DNA of 64,000 nt from JAMQKA01 sp043951865 (GTDB lineage: Bacteria > Bacteroidota > Rhodothermia > Balneolales > Balneolaceae): contig NZ_JBINJF010000001.1 of assembly GCF_043951865.1 (NCBI RefSeq), positions 248,001 to 312,000 of the forward strand, in the 5' to 3' direction. The stretch's first letter is position 1. Every line of letters begins with the position of its first letter. This document shows positions 41,411 to 51,600 of the stretch, piece after piece. The notes under the pieces were generated by a model. The model made no database searches, had not been told where the DNA came from, and worked only from the letters and a program-made list of their open reading frames with translations. The translations under genes and the position numbers were made by a program.

Positions 41411-41875
41411 ATGGAACAAACGAATACAGATTCCCGGAAACGAATTCTCATTGTTGAAGACGACATGCTTCTTTCGCTGGTGGAAGAACGACTCATCGAA
41501 AAGCTAGGTCACAAGGTAGTGGGCAAAACCGTCAGCGGTGAAGAAGCGATTGAGAAGTTCATCGAGCTTGAGCCCGATCTTATATTGATGGATATCATTT
41601 TAAAAGGTGAGATGGATGGGATTGAAGCGATGAAAAAAATCAGGAGGATTTCTGACGTCCCCGTTATCTACTTATCCGGCAACTCCGACCGTTATAACTA
41701 TGAGCGCGCCAAGCAAACCGGCTTTACGGATTACCTGGTTAAGCCTATTTCCAGCGCCGATTTGGCAGGCCCCCTCGAGAAGGCCTTTATCCAAAACGGC
41801 GAATCGGTAACCGGGGATCGAAGTATCAAGAATCTAAGTTCCCATGACCAACATATCATAAATAAATCAGCCTAG
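41411..41875 (+). CDS. Stand-alone response regulator (receiver domain)
   Basis: A 154-residue protein from the ATG at 41411 (GTG 41402 lies three codons upstream). The receiver domain spans about residues 10-125: ILIVEDDMLLSLVEERL (acidic pair), phosphoacceptor in LILMDIILKGEMDGIEAM, VIYLSGNSD (Ser/Thr switch) and DYLVKPISSADL (conserved lysine). The last 25 residues are polar with no output domain, so it acts by protein contact. No kinase gene is adjacent. It is divergent from the endonuclease/phosphatase gene. Confidence 0.9.
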   Translation: MEQTNTDSRKRILIVEDDMLLSLVEERLIEKLGHKVVGKTVSGEEAIEKFIELEPDLILMDIILKGEMDGIEAMKKIRRISDVPVIYLSGNSDRYNYERAKQTGFTDYLVKPISSADLAGPLEKAFIQNGESVTGDRSIKNLSSHDQHIINKSA

Positions 41876-41881
41876 CTGCAT

Positions 41882-42889
41882 TTATTTGCCTATGTTAAGG
41901 TTTACCACAATCCTTCCGGTTTGATCGCCGCGAAGGATTTTTTTTATCTTATCCTCTACCTCCTGCAGTGAAATCTCGCGTGCCACGCTGTCGAGATGAG
42001 CAATCTTCCAGCGGGTGCTCAGGTAGCGCCATATTCTTTTGCGCAGTGGCATCAGGCATCGCCCCGAGTCGATTCCCATCAGGCTCACGCCCCGTAGAAT
42101 GAAGGGATAGATATTGGTATTCAGTTCAGCTCCCAGAATATTGCCGCAACAGGTGACTGTGCCGTTTTGTTTGGCCTGTCGTATCGCCGTATCCAGCATG
42201 ATTCCCCCAACCGTATCCACAACCCCGGCCCAGCGGGCACTGAGCAGTGACTTGTCGGATTCGGCCTGCACTTCCTTCCTGGAGATTATATTTTCGGCTC
42301 CCAGTTTCTTCAGGAATTGTTGTTGATCCTGTTTACCCGTGGCAGCGGTCACAGTATAGCCCGCATGGGCCAGGATTGCTACCGCCAGGCTCCCCACGCC
42401 CCCGGTGGCTCCCGTCACCAATACAGGTCCATCTTCGGGGAAAGTGCCGTTGTGCTGCAGCTTGTATATCCCCAGAGCCGCTGTAAATCCAGCTGTTCCC
42501 AGTATCATGCTCTCCCTCAGTGAAAGGTGAGCGGGCAGCGGCACAATCCAGTCGGCGGGTACCCGGATATACTGGCCAAACCCGCCCGGGGTATCCTCTC
42601 CCAAGCCAAAACTTGTGACGATGACCTTCTCCCCCTCCCTGAAGCGCCGGTCATCGCTGTGCTCGATAACACCGGCCGCGTCGATTCCGGGCGTATGCGG
42701 GTAGGAACGGGTCACTCCCTGATGACCCGTCGCAGAAAGGGCATCTTTGTAGTTGATCGACGAATAATGAACGCGAACAAGCAGATCGTGCCTGGGAAGA
42801 TCCGCAACGCGCCTCGTCTTTATTTCACCTACATATTCTCCTTTGTCATTCAACCGGACCACATACGCCTGAAAAGTACGACTACCCAT
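41882..42889 (-). CDS. YhdH/YhfP-type quinone oxidoreductase (acryloyl-CoA reductase family)
   Basis: A 335-residue medium-chain dehydrogenase/reductase without zinc ligands. Motifs: VRVHYSSINYKDALSATG, TPGIDAAGVIEHSDD, GEKVIVTSFGLGEDTPGGFGQYIRVPADWIVPLP, LGTAGFTAALGIYKLQHNG, and the NADPH fold VLVTGATGGVGSLAVAILAHAGYTVTAATGK. GSNILGAELNTNIYPFILRGVSLMGIDS near the end is characteristic of the YhdH branch, which reduces acrylyl-CoA or related enones. It is convergent with the response regulator gene and stands alone. Confidence 0.9.
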   Translation of the reverse strand: MGSRTFQAYVVRLNDKGEYVGEIKTRRVADLPRHDLLVRVHYSSINYKDALSATGHQGVTRSYPHTPGIDAAGVIEHSDDRRFREGEKVIVTSFGLGEDTPGGFGQYIRVPADWIVPLPAHLSLRESMILGTAGFTAALGIYKLQHNGTFPEDGPVLVTGATGGVGSLAVAILAHAGYTVTAATGKQDQQQFLKKLGAENIISRKEVQAESDKSLLSARWAGVVDTVGGIMLDTAIRQAKQNGTVTCCGNILGAELNTNIYPFILRGVSLMGIDSGRCLMPLRKRIWRYLSTRWKIAHLDSVAREISLQEVEDKIKKILRGDQTGRIVVNLNIGK

Positions 42890-42921
42890 ATTGTCCTGAT
42901 AAATTTATTAATCCTTCTTTT

Positions 42922-43043
42922 TCGAGGCCTTTGTCAAACATTCTGTTTTGCTGGGAGGTGGTTGTACCACCGACCTTATTGGGTGTCAAGCGGGAGCACA
43001 ACTCCCTCACGACGACAAATCGAAAAATTGCCAAGGCCTTCTA
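42922..43043 (-). repeat. Structured interspersed repeat family 1, copy D
   Basis: A 122-base element, the best preserved copy. Its ends are TCGAGGCCTTTGTCAAA and the near-inverse TTGCCAAGGCCTTCTA. On the minus strand the two blocks GAGGGAGTTGTGCTCCC and GGTCGGTGGTACAACCACC are separated by about 16 bases. It lies in the divergent region between the YhdH-like and DUF2339 genes; the rest of that 386-base gap shows no gene. Confidence 0.8.
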
Positions 43044-43275
43044 AAAACACTGTTCACGGTATATAAAACAGGTTATCAAACCGTGCTGTTTTTTCCAATC
43101 TCCTTTTTATCTCAGCTGGGACTCCATAAAATCCGGGTGGTTTTCCGGAACAAAATAATTTTATCTAGAAAAGAAAGCGTCAGATGTTATATTAGTTGAC
43201 CTGTTTTGACAGGCCAGTACAGTTAACAGCCAGCGCAGCTGACATAATTTGAGTCGGTGGGATCACATCACTTCT

Positions 43276-45024
43276 ATGCCAGAGGAAGAACATACAGATA
43301 ACCTGGAGGAACGCGTAACCCGGCTGGAAAAGAAGGTCCGGTTTCTGGAGCAGGCTCTGCACCAGGCAGAGATCAGGGATAAAGATCAGCGACAAGTACA
43401 TACCCCGCAAGAGCCTGACCTCGAATTTGAGGAAACGGAACCACCTGGAAAACGGTATCGCCGGGACGAGGGAAGCATCCCCGTCGGTGAAAACTGGCTG
43501 AACTGGCTTGGCATCGGTCTGCTGCTGCTGGGCGTGGGATTCCTGTTTAAGTATTCGGTTGACCAGGGCTGGCTGATTCCACCGGTCCGCAGCGCGTTTG
43601 GTCTGGCCGTGGGGGGCAGCCTGCTGGGAGCCGGATTTGTCTCCGGAAAAAACACTGTTCCACGACAAATTTTGCTGGGGGGCGGAGTCGCCACTTTTTA
43701 TATCACCGGATTTGCCACCTTTCAGCTATATTCCTTTGTCTCCACCAGTGCTGTGTGGATATTTATGGTAGGCGTTACCCTGCTTGCGCTTTACCTGGCC
43801 ATCCAGCACGACGAAATCATTCTATCGGTTCTGGGTACTCTCGGGGGACTGGCAACTCCCTTTATGCTCTATTCGGGGGAAGGTTCACTGGTCATGCTCA
43901 TCCTTTATTTTGCGCTTATCCTGGCAGGCTCCGGCACAATATACCTGGCGAAGGGGTGGAAATCGCTGCTCTGGGCTGCTGTCACAGGGGGCTGGCTGGT
44001 CTTGATGGTCGGGTGGGCGAACAATATTTACAGTGTTGCTGATCCATTAACGGGCGACCGCTGGACGCTTCAGCTCGGGGCGCTTTACGCCGCCCTCATA
44101 TTCTGGATTATACCCGTTATTCGCGAGGTGCTTGCCTTCCGAAATCCGGCCCGATGGCCCGATGCTCACAGGGTCAGGTCCAATACAGGTGAATCTTCAG
44201 ACTTCATCGCAAATACCAGTGTCCAGGCACTTTCCGTAGCCACCCCGACACTCCTGCTCTTTTATTCCTTCGGGCTCTGGACGTTAAGCGATGAAATCCG
44301 GGGAATCATCGCTCTTATCAGTGCTCTTCTTGTCGGATATAGTTATTTACCCTTGAGAAAAGAGGGGCTCAACAGGCTTTCGCTCGTCCACGGATTCACC
44401 GCACTGATCCTTGTCACCATAGCACTGGTTCTGCTGCTTGATGGAGAGGTTCTGCTCATCTCACTGGCACTGGAGGCGCTCTGCCTGCGTATTATTGCCT
44501 CCAAAACATCGGATACCGTCATATCCCTGTCTTCTCACTTCCTGTTCGGCCTGGTCGGGGTATGGGTGGCCGACCGGCTGATGATAACCCCTGGTTCCGA
44601 TCTCCCGATCCTGAATCTTGATGCTTTAACAGAGCTGTTTATCACAGGTATAGCCGGGATAATGGTTCCCCCGTATCTTACCGACAAACATAAAAACCTG
44701 GTCTCGGTATACCGCCTTGCCGCTCATCTTGCCCTGCTGGGCTGGTTTATGAAGGAGCTCTCGATTCTGCAGAACGGGCAGGCGTTCGTGAGTGTGGCAT
44801 GGGGTATCTATGCCCTGCTTATTCTATTCCTGGGGTTCCGGCAGGAGAGCAACCGCATTCGGTTTGCTGGAATGGCCACCATCTTTTTAGTAGTCGGCAA
44901 GCTGTTTTTAGTCGACCTGTCTCAAATAAGTACGCTGCTGCGGATTTTACTCTTTATCGGGTTTGGCGTCGTATTTCTGGTGGTCAGCTACCTGCTGCAT
45001 AAACGGTGGGGGGGAACGAAATAA
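43276..45024 (+). CDS. DUF2339 polytopic membrane protein
   Basis: A 582-residue protein from the ATG at 43276. It opens with a coiled coil (NLEERVTRLEKKVRFLEQALHQAE), has a charged linker, then the DUF2339 signature GENWLNWLGIGLLLLGVGFLFKYSVDQGWLIPPVRSAFGLAVGGSLLGAG. The rest is a long series of about 14-16 membrane helices. The function is unknown; the domain is widespread in bacteria as a large multi-span protein. The end is followed by a palindrome and then the convergent amine oxidase. A TTG nine codons upstream is a less likely start. Confidence 0.9.
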   Translation: MPEEEHTDNLEERVTRLEKKVRFLEQALHQAEIRDKDQRQVHTPQEPDLEFEETEPPGKRYRRDEGSIPVGENWLNWLGIGLLLLGVGFLFKYSVDQGWLIPPVRSAFGLAVGGSLLGAGFVSGKNTVPRQILLGGGVATFYITGFATFQLYSFVSTSAVWIFMVGVTLLALYLAIQHDEIILSVLGTLGGLATPFMLYSGEGSLVMLILYFALILAGSGTIYLAKGWKSLLWAAVTGGWLVLMVGWANNIYSVADPLTGDRWTLQLGALYAALIFWIIPVIREVLAFRNPARWPDAHRVRSNTGESSDFIANTSVQALSVATPTLLLFYSFGLWTLSDEIRGIIALISALLVGYSYLPLRKEGLNRLSLVHGFTALILVTIALVLLLDGEVLLISLALEALCLRIIASKTSDTVISLSSHFLFGLVGVWVADRLMITPGSDLPILNLDALTELFITGIAGIMVPPYLTDKHKNLVSVYRLAAHLALLGWFMKELSILQNGQAFVSVAWGIYALLILFLGFRQESNRIRFAGMATIFLVVGKLFLVDLSQISTLLRILLFIGFGVVFLVVSYLLHKRWGGTK

Positions 45025-45028
45025 ATAA

Positions 45029-45059
45029 GACCTGCCAGGTTTTCAACGCCTGGCAGGTC
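45029..45059. terminator. 11-bp palindrome between convergent genes
   Basis: GACCTGCCAGG and CCTGGCAGGTC pair perfectly around a 9-base loop, five bases after the DUF2339 stop and 30 bases from the amine oxidase stop. It is a close variant of the palindrome at 9006-9038 and probably ends both transcripts. Confidence 0.6.
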
Positions 45060-45088
45060 AGTACCGATCGTTATTGGCGGCACCAGGT

Positions 45089-47107
45089 TTAATCCCTCAT
45101 GCTCTCGATTATCTTTTCATGAACCGGGGGTTTGCCCCATACCGGATTCGATTCAAAGAAGGCCCACGGTGTGAGTTTGAACGACATGGAAGCGTGATTC
45201 ATGATCGGCCAGTCTTCAGGGCGAACGATGTGCGACTTGCCCATGACGTACCACACGACAATGTCCTCATCCTTGATATTCCGGTTGTTCTTCGTCCACT
45301 CCGGCAGTCCCGCAAACTGCTGGTCGCTGGGCGGGTACATACCGGCTGGGTACATTTCGTCCCGTTCATAGGGCGTTACCCAGAGATGGTGCCACAGGAC
45401 TTTCGCCCGGTTCGAAAGTGAAGACCCTTCCCGCGCCAGGGGAACCGTCCCTTTCTTGGGGACCAACACGTAGCCCGGGTGATGCCCGTATTTTCCGCCC
45501 TCTTTGTCATCATTCATAATTCGCCACCGGCGGCTGCTGGGAGCATGGGAGTCTCGCATCGCGTCGTGCTCATTTTCAAAGACGTCGGTCTGGGCCACCA
45601 CCGCATTGCGATACGGATTTTTCGGGCCCGGCGGCACCGCGATATTGTTTTTCTCTTCCACCGTGTTGTTGATACCATCCACGTCCAGATCGAGGCGCCA
45701 CACGTGCCAGTGCTGGTGGTTGTTGGCTTCCACATTGGGATGAACCGTCACCCCGTACGGGGCGCCGTTGTAGTGCTCGTCCTCCGGGTATGAGCGATCA
45801 TCTTGTCGGTCCACGCTGTGGATATGCACAATACCCTGCAGTTCATTGTTTACCTGAATCGTCCCGTCCTCCTTGAAAATCCATTCAAAACCATAATCAT
45901 AGTTTCCCGCTTTGATGTAGTATTTAATAGAGAGATCGGTGGCGCGTCTGCCCACTTTCCCGTGGCGCCACAGGGCTCCCCCGTATCCTTCAAAAATCGC
46001 TACGGCACTGTCAATTTTTACGGGATTAGCCTTGTCGTCATGTACCCAGGCATCGATGTAGGTGGCATTTTCGGGGGCGTCGGCGCCGGCGTTCAGCGGG
46101 CGGTTTTTCTCCTGGAAAAAGCGGAATTCCCCCTGGTCAAAGTAGTTGTTCGAGGCTTCATCGAGCTCCGGCGAACCGTAATTTACGATCATTTCGGCGA
46201 TGGAACCCCGGTACATGATTTTGCGCCATTTTTCCTGGAATGGATCAAAATACTGGACATCGTAGATCACGAGTCCCTCGCGGTTGTGTATGCCGTACCG
46301 GAACTTCCAATAGGGGGAGATCACCTGGTGGCCGCGGATTTTGTAGTTCATCCCGTATGGCTGATCGATAATCACCGGCTTCATCGGCTCCAGCGTGGAC
46401 TCGAGGCTGTCGGGATCAAAATATTTGAGATCCGACTTTTCGCTGAATCCTTCGCCCTCGTCAACTATTTTAAGCACCTTTCGATCGGTTAAATCGATGT
46501 GGGCATACAATCCCCTGATCCCCACGCGCGAGTCCTTGAACGAGGCGGAGACGATCTCTTCACGATTTCCTTTCCCGTTGATGCTCAAATCCGCCGCATA
46601 ATTGCCACTGAATTCCACAGAATCGATCGGTACTCCGCGCCTGTTCAGCGCCTCCTGCATCTCGGGATCGGCCCTGGCAATTTCTGTAGCAATTGAATCC
46701 ATCTCAAACGTACCGACCGGTTGTTTGCCGGGAATATGTTTGTAGGAGACAAGCTGCTCGGTGTTCAAGTCAATTATCGCCTCGTATAGCTTGTTGTTGG
46801 GATAGTCGTAGACCGAGGCAAATGCCTGCCGGGTAAACTCCTCTCCCTCTTTATACTGAAGGACTTCCTCTTTATGCGGTTCATGAAGGAATATCATCCC
46901 AAAAGCCACTTCGTGATTTTCAATCCGCTCGCTTTCCACCTTGCCTTCCTCCTCCAGCACAGATCGCACCGTCTGAAGTTCCCGGGCATTAAGGGGATCA
47001 AGGGGATGCTTGTAGCGCTCCCCGCTTTCCTGTGCCGCACTCAGGTACACGCACACGAAAATGAATACTGTTGTAATAATTGATCTGCTTGCAATGGAAT
47101 TATTCAT
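45089..47107 (-). CDS. Copper amine oxidase (primary-amine oxidase), exported
   Basis: A 672-residue enzyme with a signal peptide (residues 1-25). The cofactor motif N-Y-D-Y (402-405) supplies Y403, which matures to topaquinone. The copper ligands are H466 and H468 (HQHWH) and, about 158 residues on, H626 in SHIVRPEDWP. The catalytic base is probably D324 in YFDQGEF. It oxidises primary amines to aldehydes with release of ammonia and peroxide, here in the periplasm or outside. It follows susD by 49 bases, which is an unusual partner for a SusCD pair. Confidence 0.92.
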   Translation of the reverse strand: MNNSIASRSIITTVFIFVCVYLSAAQESGERYKHPLDPLNARELQTVRSVLEEEGKVESERIENHEVAFGMIFLHEPHKEEVLQYKEGEEFTRQAFASVYDYPNNKLYEAIIDLNTEQLVSYKHIPGKQPVGTFEMDSIATEIARADPEMQEALNRRGVPIDSVEFSGNYAADLSINGKGNREEIVSASFKDSRVGIRGLYAHIDLTDRKVLKIVDEGEGFSEKSDLKYFDPDSLESTLEPMKPVIIDQPYGMNYKIRGHQVISPYWKFRYGIHNREGLVIYDVQYFDPFQEKWRKIMYRGSIAEMIVNYGSPELDEASNNYFDQGEFRFFQEKNRPLNAGADAPENATYIDAWVHDDKANPVKIDSAVAIFEGYGGALWRHGKVGRRATDLSIKYYIKAGNYDYGFEWIFKEDGTIQVNNELQGIVHIHSVDRQDDRSYPEDEHYNGAPYGVTVHPNVEANNHQHWHVWRLDLDVDGINNTVEEKNNIAVPPGPKNPYRNAVVAQTDVFENEHDAMRDSHAPSSRRWRIMNDDKEGGKYGHHPGYVLVPKKGTVPLAREGSSLSNRAKVLWHHLWVTPYERDEMYPAGMYPPSDQQFAGLPEWTKNNRNIKDEDIVVWYVMGKSHIVRPEDWPIMNHASMSFKLTPWAFFESNPVWGKPPVHEKIIESMRD

Positions 47108-47155
47108 GATAAAATTTATTAGTTGATTAATGGATTGCTGGAATGTTGGTTAGGC

Positions 47156-48616
47156 TTATTCTGAATCCCACCAGATGCGGGTTGACATTTCATCCGGACC
47201 CTGCCGGTCTATGGCGGCGTTGTAGTTCTCTCTGTTCAGATCACTTTCGCTATTCGGGTATCCTCGGCGGCGTGGGATATCGCGTCCGCGAAAAGCATCG
47301 GGGGCGGGTTGCAGGTCGGGATATCCCAGCCGCCGCCATTCGGCCCACGTTTCGAGTGGCTGTGTATAGAGGGCAAACCAGAGCTGGTTGCCGATTTTTT
47401 GCTTGTACGAGGCGGGATCGTAGGCCACGATGTTTTGTTGCAGGTAGGCATCGATATCGAACGTGTCGGGCACACTCCACTCCTCCATGCTGGCACGGAT
47501 ACCCTGCTCATAAAATGTGGCGGCATCACCGCTGATCCAGTCGCGCTCGGCGGCCTCCGCCTGCAGCAGCAGCACTTCGGAATAGGTCATGATTCTGCCG
47601 GGAGAGTTGTATACCACGTCGGTGTGGAACGAAACTTCTGCGTTGTCATAAGCCGAGGCCACGCCTGACTCCACCCCATAGGGGATGCCCGTGTACTCAC
47701 CACCATCCACAGAAGGAGCGGAAAAAACATACAGCCGGGGATCGTCATACGCTTTCAACCTGTCAATAGCCGTATTCGTTACCGCCAGGTTGAAACTGCC
47801 CCCTTCCACATACGCTTCATGGTACCACGGGTTAAAGTTGGGCGAAGAGGTCAGGTAAGGGAAATACACGTTCTCTTCTATGGAACTTATGACTCCCCCC
47901 TGCACCGCTTCGCTGACAACCTGTTCTGCTTTGGCCGGTGCTACCTCCGACAGTCGCATCCCCAGCCGCAGTTTCAGGGAGTGGGCAAATGTCTTCCAGT
48001 TGGACATATTCCCCTCGAAAATAAGGTCGCCCTCCGGGGCTCGTTCACTCTCTTCAATCCTGGAAATGGCACTGTTTAATTTGCCAAACATATGGTCGTA
48101 GATCTCTTCCTGGCGATCGTAGGACGGGGCAAAATTTTCACTGGCTTTCAGTGCATCGGTATACGGCACATCGCCCCAAATGTCGGTGACATTGTGGAAA
48201 CCCCACACCTGTAAAATCTCTGCAACTGCAATTTGATTACTGTTGCTCCCGTACTGGCTGGCTTTTCCCATCCGTTCCGGATCGCTGTTTATATTGATAA
48301 TCTCCTGCAGGTCGGCCAACCCTTCATTATAGAAGGAACTCCAGTCCGCTTCGACGGTCTGGTAGCGGGTGGTTTCCGTGTACAGGGTATTTGACCAGTA
48401 TTGTACATACTGCATCGCCCAGTTGGTATGCCCTGTATTGGAGTCCATGCCAAGCACCTCTTGTACCAATTCTCGCTGGGCGTTGGCCAGCAGGTACGGG
48501 GTGGGGACTTCGGTGGGATTGTTGGGATCGGTGTTGATCTCTTCGAAATGGTCGTAACAACCATACAACGCGATGGAAGCTGCTAAAACAAACAGAACAG
48601 AGGTTAACTTCTTCAT
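47156..48616 (-). CDS. SusD/RagB-family nutrient-binding outer-membrane lipoprotein
   Basis: A 486-residue lipoprotein with its lipobox ending at C20 (LAASIALYGC). The N-terminal DHFEEINTDPNNPTEVPTPYLLANAQRELV and the helix-rich TPR-like body (for example IAVAEILQVWGFHNVTDIWGDVPYTDAL) are typical of the SusD-like_2 group. The C-terminal signature YTQPLETWAEWRRLGYPDL is also present. SusD proteins sit as a lid on the SusC channel and capture the substrate at the cell surface. It starts 32 bases after susC ends. The ligand cannot be deduced, but the following amine oxidase hints at something other than glycans. Confidence 0.93.
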   Translation of the reverse strand: MKKLTSVLFVLAASIALYGCYDHFEEINTDPNNPTEVPTPYLLANAQRELVQEVLGMDSNTGHTNWAMQYVQYWSNTLYTETTRYQTVEADWSSFYNEGLADLQEIININSDPERMGKASQYGSNSNQIAVAEILQVWGFHNVTDIWGDVPYTDALKASENFAPSYDRQEEIYDHMFGKLNSAISRIEESERAPEGDLIFEGNMSNWKTFAHSLKLRLGMRLSEVAPAKAEQVVSEAVQGGVISSIEENVYFPYLTSSPNFNPWYHEAYVEGGSFNLAVTNTAIDRLKAYDDPRLYVFSAPSVDGGEYTGIPYGVESGVASAYDNAEVSFHTDVVYNSPGRIMTYSEVLLLQAEAAERDWISGDAATFYEQGIRASMEEWSVPDTFDIDAYLQQNIVAYDPASYKQKIGNQLWFALYTQPLETWAEWRRLGYPDLQPAPDAFRGRDIPRRRGYPNSESDLNRENYNAAIDRQGPDEMSTRIWWDSE

Positions 48617-48648
48617 AATATTGATATTCCTGGATTATCGATTGACGA

Positions 48649-51600
48649 TTAAAAGGAGGTTTTGATATTGAAGCCTATGGACCGGGGCGTGGGAAGCTGG
48701 GCCGACTCATACCCCTGGATGTTGCCGGATCCCATGGCCGTTTCGGGATCTACGTGGGGTATGTTTTTGTGCAAAATCAACAGGTTTCGGCCGACGAGTC
48801 CCACAGAAAGATCCCGCATCGGGAGGTTTTCCAGCAACCGCTGGGGCAGCGTGTAGTTGATCGTCACCTCCCGCAGCTTGATAAAGCTGGCGTCATAGAT
48901 ATGCTGGCCTTCAAACATGTTTTTGAAATAGTCGATCGCTTCGACATACACATCGTTGGCCTGCCCATTTTGTTTGACTCCCTCCAGCTTGATCCCTCCC
49001 CCTTCGCTGACCGGGTCTCGAATAGGATTACCCTTGTCGTTAAAACCCACAGTTTCCTCCAGCAAGCCCGCGTACATACCGGTGGCACTGGTTACGGAAA
49101 AGATATCACCGCCCACCTGGTAGTCCACCAGCGCGCTTAGCCTCAAACCTTTGACCTTAAAGGTATTTCGGACGCCACCGGTAAAATCAGCCAGCACATT
49201 GCCCAGCACTTTATTGGGCTCGCGGACATATAAGCCGTTCTCGTCAATCAGCTTCTCTCCATTTTCATTGGTGGCGACCCCGTCTCCGATGAGCGTGCCG
49301 TAGGGCTCGCCCACCCGTGCGTTCAGGGAGACGCCATTCCCCGAACTGGCATCAACCAGCTGATAATTTTCCTGTCCCTGGGCCAGCTCTACCACCTCAT
49401 TTTGATTGCGCGCCCAGTTTAGTTTCAAATTCCAGTTTAACCCATTGGGATTGGTAACGATGAACCCGTTCAGAGAGACCTCTATACCCTGGTTTTTTAT
49501 TTCTCCCGCATTTATGATGGCCGCGGAGTACCCGCTGGTGGTGGAGACAGCCAGATCCACAATTTGGTTCCTCGATCTTGTCTGGTATACCGTAGCATCC
49601 AGTTCCACGCTGCCACTGAAAAACTCAAGGCTTGTCCCGATTTCTGTTGATGTGGTGATCTCCGGCTTTAGTTCGGAATTGTTGAGGATGTCTGGGACAT
49701 TAAATGTGGGGGTGCTCCCGTACCCGGTTTGGGGTTCATAATACCCGCTTAACCGGTATGGATCGGTGGCATTTCCCACTTGTGCCCACCCAACACGCAA
49801 TTTCCCGTAACTCAAAAACTTGTTCATCGGAAGCAACTCCGTAAAAACAATGCTGGATGAAAGGGCCGGGTAGAGATATGAGTTGTTGTCAACCGGCAAT
49901 GTGGAAGACCAGTCATTTCTCAGGGAAGCATCCAAAAACAGTGTCTCCTTGTAGCCGATGTTCGTACTTCCAAACACCCCGTATACCAGGACCTCCTCCT
50001 CATAATCATCAAGAAATGGTCGATCAACCGAGGCTTCGATATTGTAGAAGTTGGGGACAGTAAGTCCGCCAATGGTCTCCATCTGCTCGTGGTGCAATGA
50101 CTCGTTCCTGATATTTCCTCCCAGGGTGGCGCCGAGCGTAACATCCCCGTAGTCATTATTGTATTCTGTCAATACCTGCAGGTTATCCTCTCTTTTGGAG
50201 ATAATATCCTGGCTGTACATGCTCGGATTGACGTGCCCAACGGCCACCCTGCGCTCTCTCCGGTCATCATAAAAATCGGTGCGAGCCCAGCCGGTTATGC
50301 TCAGATTTTCCCGTATATCATACGACAGGGACAAAAAACCGTAGACCCGTTCCCTGCTGTCGTTGTTTGTATTTTCATAGACCTCGAAATAGGGACTTAC
50401 CCAGTAAAAGGGATCGAGATTGGTGGGACTTGACAGGTTCCAGTGCTTAAATGAGCCGTCGTCCGCCTGGTAGTCCCGCAGTTGATCCATGTCAAGCTGG
50501 CGCTGGAACCAGGTATTAAAAGAGGACATCACGCCCATTCGCCCGGTTCCGCTGTAGTCGCCCACCGAGGCGCGGCCCTCTGCCCTGTTACTTATGTAAT
50601 TGATCTTCGAGGATACGTGCAACCTGTCGGTCAGATCCAGCCTTCCGCTGAGCGCCACGTTGTGCCTGTTGATGCCGCTGTTGGGCAGAGTCCCCCGTTG
50701 GTTTAGATTGGTATATGAAGCCCGGTAAGTTGCGTTTTCCCCACCCCCGTAAAAGGAGATGCTGTTGGAAAGTTTTGCGGCATCCTGGAAAAAATTCCGG
50801 ATGTTATCAGGGTTGGCACTGAAGGGTTCCAGCTGCCCGAAGCTTTCATTATCCGGGTACCAGCTGTGCCAGGGACGGACCATCTGGCCATCCAGTTCTG
50901 GACCCCAGCTTTCATCCGAGGAGTAGTCCACCATACGGTGGCCATCGAACTCCGCATAACTTGACGGGTGCAGCGTCGGATCATACTCGAAAACGTCAAA
51001 TTCGCGCACGTATCCACCACCGTAGCTGTTTTGATAGTTGGGAAACAGGTACGGCCGGTCAACCATGATACTGGAGCTGAAATCGATACCGATTCCTTCG
51101 CGTGCCTCTCCGCTTTTTGTGGTGATTAAAATGGCACCGTTTGCGGCCCTTGAACCGTACAGGGCGGCGGCATTGGGACCTTTTAAGACTGAGATAGACT
51201 CGATATCGCTGGGATTGATATCCTGGGCGGCGTTGCCGTAATCCGGGGCTCCTCCTTCACCCGACTGGGTTAAAGCGCTGTTAAAGTTCGAGTTGTCTAT
51301 CGGCACTCCATCGACAATAAACAGCGGCTGATTACTGCCCGATATGGAGTTGATCCCCCTCAGCAAAATACGGGAGGATCCCCCCATGGTTCCGGGCGAA
51401 CCCACCATTTGCGCCCCGGAAACCGATCCCTGCAGGCTGTTGACAAAGTTGGTTTCACGGGCATCCGCCAAATTTTCGGCCTCAATTTCCTGTACCGAGT
51501 AGCCAAGCGACTTTTCTTCCCGCTCTACTCCCAGGGCAGTCACTACCACGCCGGATAAGGCCTGGGCACTGGGGCGAAGCGATACCTCAATAAAATTACT

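Noticed and set aside
18295..43043. Family 1 repeats as insertion sequences
   Set aside because: They have inverted ends but no transposase frame and are only 109-149 bases long, so at most they are non-autonomous elements.
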